Below, one piece after another: positions 62,348 to 64,000 of a DNA stretch of 64,000 nt. The position numbers and the translations under genes were made by a program. The DNA lies in assembly GCF_900129935.1 (NCBI RefSeq), contig NZ_FQXJ01000010.1, positions 62,001 to 126,000 of the forward strand, in the 5' to 3' direction. Within the stretch, counting starts at the first letter, position 1; each line of letters opens with the position of its first letter. The DNA comes from Desulfosporosinus lacus DSM 15449. GTDB taxonomy: Bacteria > Bacillota > Desulfitobacteriia > Desulfitobacteriales > Desulfitobacteriaceae. The notes beneath the pieces were generated by a model that did not search any database, was not told the origin of the DNA, and saw only the letters and a list, made by a program, of their open reading frames with translations.

Positions 62348-62998
62348 TTAGTCTGGCAACTTAGAAAGGGCTTTTTTGTTGCAGACAATTACTAAAATAT
62401 CTCTTTCCTCAACTACTTCATTTGCGCCTGGGGCAATGACAATCTCCTCTCGGCCTTTTTTAATCGCCACCACATTAATTTTATAAACCGCCCGCAAATT
62501 TAGTTTCCCTATTGATTTATTGACGAACTGGGCAGGAGCAATTATTTCGAAAATGCTGTAGTCTAAGGACAATTCTATGAAATCCATAACATTGGTTCTA
62601 ATTAGATTGTTGGCCAGGCGAATCCCCATATCTTGTTCTGGATAAACAATTTTATCTGCCCCAATTTTCTCTAATACCTTTCCATGTTGGACCGACTGGG
62701 CCTTAGCGACAACATAGGGGATTCCCATTTCTTTGAGCATCAAGGTGATTAATATATTGGCTTCAAGATCATCTCCGATTGCTACAATCGCCACATCTAC
62801 ATTCCGCACCCCTAATCCTCGGAGCGTCTCTTCCTCACGTGCATCAGCCTGCACTGCTTGGGTCACATCCTGCATGATGGCCTGAACAGCATGTTCGTTT
62901 TTATCTAAGGCAAGGACTTCGTGACCTAAGGCAGTGAGGGTCTTGGCGACACTCGTTCCGAATCGTCCTAAGCCAATTACTACAAATTGTTTGCGCAC
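62348..62998 (-). CDS. ktrA: Ktr/Trk potassium uptake regulatory subunit (KtrA/TrkA type)
   Basis: A 216-residue RCK protein. The N-terminal Rossmann domain has VIGLGRFGTSVAKTLTALGHEVLALDKN for NAD/ATP, then AIGDDLEANILITLMLKEMGIPYVVAKAQSVQHGKVLEKIGADKIVYPEQDMGIRLANNL. A RCK_C domain spans about 135-216. It gates the membrane subunit encoded 12 bases upstream on the same strand, in a standard KtrAB order (membrane gene first). Confidence 0.95.
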   Translation of the reverse strand: MRKQFVVIGLGRFGTSVAKTLTALGHEVLALDKNEHAVQAIMQDVTQAVQADAREEETLRGLGVRNVDVAIVAIGDDLEANILITLMLKEMGIPYVVAKAQSVQHGKVLEKIGADKIVYPEQDMGIRLANNLIRTNVMDFIELSLDYSIFEIIAPAQFVNKSIGKLNLRAVYKINVVAIKKGREEIVIAPGANEVVEERDILVIVCNKKALSKLPD

Positions 62999-63010
62999 TT
63001 ATTTCTCCTC

Positions 63011-64000
63011 CTAACCAATTAATATTCGTTCATCCGGATACTTAACGTGGGCTGCTTGTTTATCTCTTTTCTGGGAAAGTACAAACGCCAAGGTTAGCGG
63101 TCCCAACCGCCCTATAAACATCGTTAAAATAATCGCCATTTTACCAACCTCGGAAAGAGTCGGCGTGATTCCTAAAGAAAGGCCCACTGTACCAAAGGCA
63201 GATGTTACTTCGAAAAGAACGGTCATTAAATCTGAGTTTTCAGTGTGTGAAAGAATCGATAATATTAAGAAAATCAAAAATGCGGCTGAAGTCGTAACTG
63301 CCCAAGCTTTTCGAATAACATCCTTAGGTAAAGTCCGTCCCTCTAAAACAACATGAGGATCACTGCGATAGGTACTTAAGACAGATAAAATGATGGATAT
63401 AAACGTTGTTGTTTTAATTCCTCCGCCCGTTCCTCCAGGAGAGGCTCCAATAAACATGAGCACAATCATTGAGAGTAACGTTGTGTCATACATACCCGCC
63501 AGATTGATGGTGTTAAATCCTGCTGTCCGAGGAGAAACCGATTGAAAGAAGGCCGCCAGAACCTTTGTCCCTAAAGGGAGTGGCCCTAAGGTCTTTGGAT
63601 TAGTAAATTCCATGATGAAAATAAATACTGCCCCTAAAAGAATAAGGACTCCGGAAACCTGAAGGACAATTTTTGTATGAAGTCTAAACTTTTTCCGGTG
63701 TGCCAATAGTTCTGCCATAACAATAAAGCCCAATCCTCCGCAAATAATTAAAAGCATGATCGTAATATTAACGATGGGATCCCCGACGTAAGCAGTAAGA
63801 CTAGAATAATTACCCATAAGATCAAAACCCGCGTTATTAAACGCTGAAATGGAATGAAAGACACCATAATAAAGCGCTTTACTCCAACCAAAATCAGGAT
63901 ACCAGCGTAAGGTTAGAATGAGGGCACCAATCGCTTCTATAGCAAAGGAAATCTGCAGGACATGCTTAGTCAATCGAACGATCCCCTCGACTGAAACTTG
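63011..64000 (-). CDS. ktrB: Ktr/Trk potassium transporter membrane subunit, partial
   Basis: The C-terminal 329 residues of a TrkH/KtrB-type K+ translocating subunit; the reading frame stays open to the window edge, so the start is outside. Visible are the pore-loop-like segments FHSISAFNNAGFDLMG, FFQSVSPRTAGFNTINLAGM, IGASPGGTGGGIKTTTF and FEVTSAFGTVGLSLGITPTL, i.e. the later selectivity-filter repeats, with a positively supporting glycine in each. Co-transcribed with ktrA. Confidence 0.95.
   Translation of the reverse strand, partial: QVSVEGIVRLTKHVLQISFAIEAIGALILTLRWYPDFGWSKALYYGVFHSISAFNNAGFDLMGNYSSLTAYVGDPIVNITIMLLIICGGLGFIVMAELLAHRKKFRLHTKIVLQVSGVLILLGAVFIFIMEFTNPKTLGPLPLGTKVLAAFFQSVSPRTAGFNTINLAGMYDTTLLSMIVLMFIGASPGGTGGGIKTTTFISIILSVLSTYRSDPHVVLEGRTLPKDVIRKAWAVTTSAAFLIFLILSILSHTENSDLMTVLFEVTSAFGTVGLSLGITPTLSEVGKMAIILTMFIGRLGPLTLAFVLSQKRDKQAAHVKYPDERILIG

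Overview
The window looks like chromosome of an anaerobic, moderately low-GC clostridial Firmicute, most like the Desulfosporosinus/Desulfitobacterium group. The grounds are four corrinoid shuttle proteins, an MttB-family methyltransferase without pyrrolysine, a UroD-type demethylase module, a CooS-type protein, an S-box riboswitch and AGGAGG ribosome binding sites. The genus is an inference from gene content; I saw no rRNA, tRNA, CRISPR array or intact insertion sequence.

Layout. 1-9 kb: an NhaB antiporter, a small CC-motif protein, a CstA carrier with a LytS/LytTR two-component system (probably pyruvate sensing), and a radical-SAM/MEMO1-AMMECR1 pair. 9-21 kb: housekeeping and stress genes (RidA, a NiaP-like carrier, two UspA paralogues, a small gene with a LexA-type box in its promoter, a truncated permease, an OmpR/kinase pair with a Met/Gly-rich sensor, a tungsten-cofactor radical-SAM maturase, a LysR regulator, the fluoride channel CrcB). 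21-26 kb: a three-subunit molybdenum hydroxylase and its IclR regulator. 26.6-29.3 kb: an S-box riboswitch controlling metY and metA.

31-46 kb is a methyl-transfer island on the minus strand. A MtrH-like methyltransferase, a corrinoid protein, a UroD-family methyltransferase, a 47-residue protein and a GPH-type carrier form one operon. Upstream lie a corrinoid activator (RACE), a GntR regulator and a second corrinoid protein. A TGTATATACA palindrome or close variant precedes three transcription units, which suggests one GntR regulon for demethylating methoxylated compounds. Next to it is a CooS that keeps most CODH ligands but lacks the Cys294-Cys295 pair of canonical enzymes, so it is probably not a true CO dehydrogenase.

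46-62 kb is a second methylotrophic block, probably for glycine betaine: a PocR/AraC regulator with its own corrinoid protein, a DUF1638 protein, two BCCT carriers, and an MtgA/MttB-like/corrinoid operon. An identical 20-bp element lies just upstream of putative -10 boxes of the mtg-like operon and one BCCT gene. A PocR histidine kinase and an AraC-type response regulator on the plus strand are separated by alanine dehydrogenase and an alanine symporter. The window ends in a Ktr potassium uptake pair, cut by the edge.

At least seven full or partial copies of a structured dispersed repeat, and three hairpins of a second family, are scattered between genes. One copy abuts a 19-codon remnant of a lost GPH carrier.
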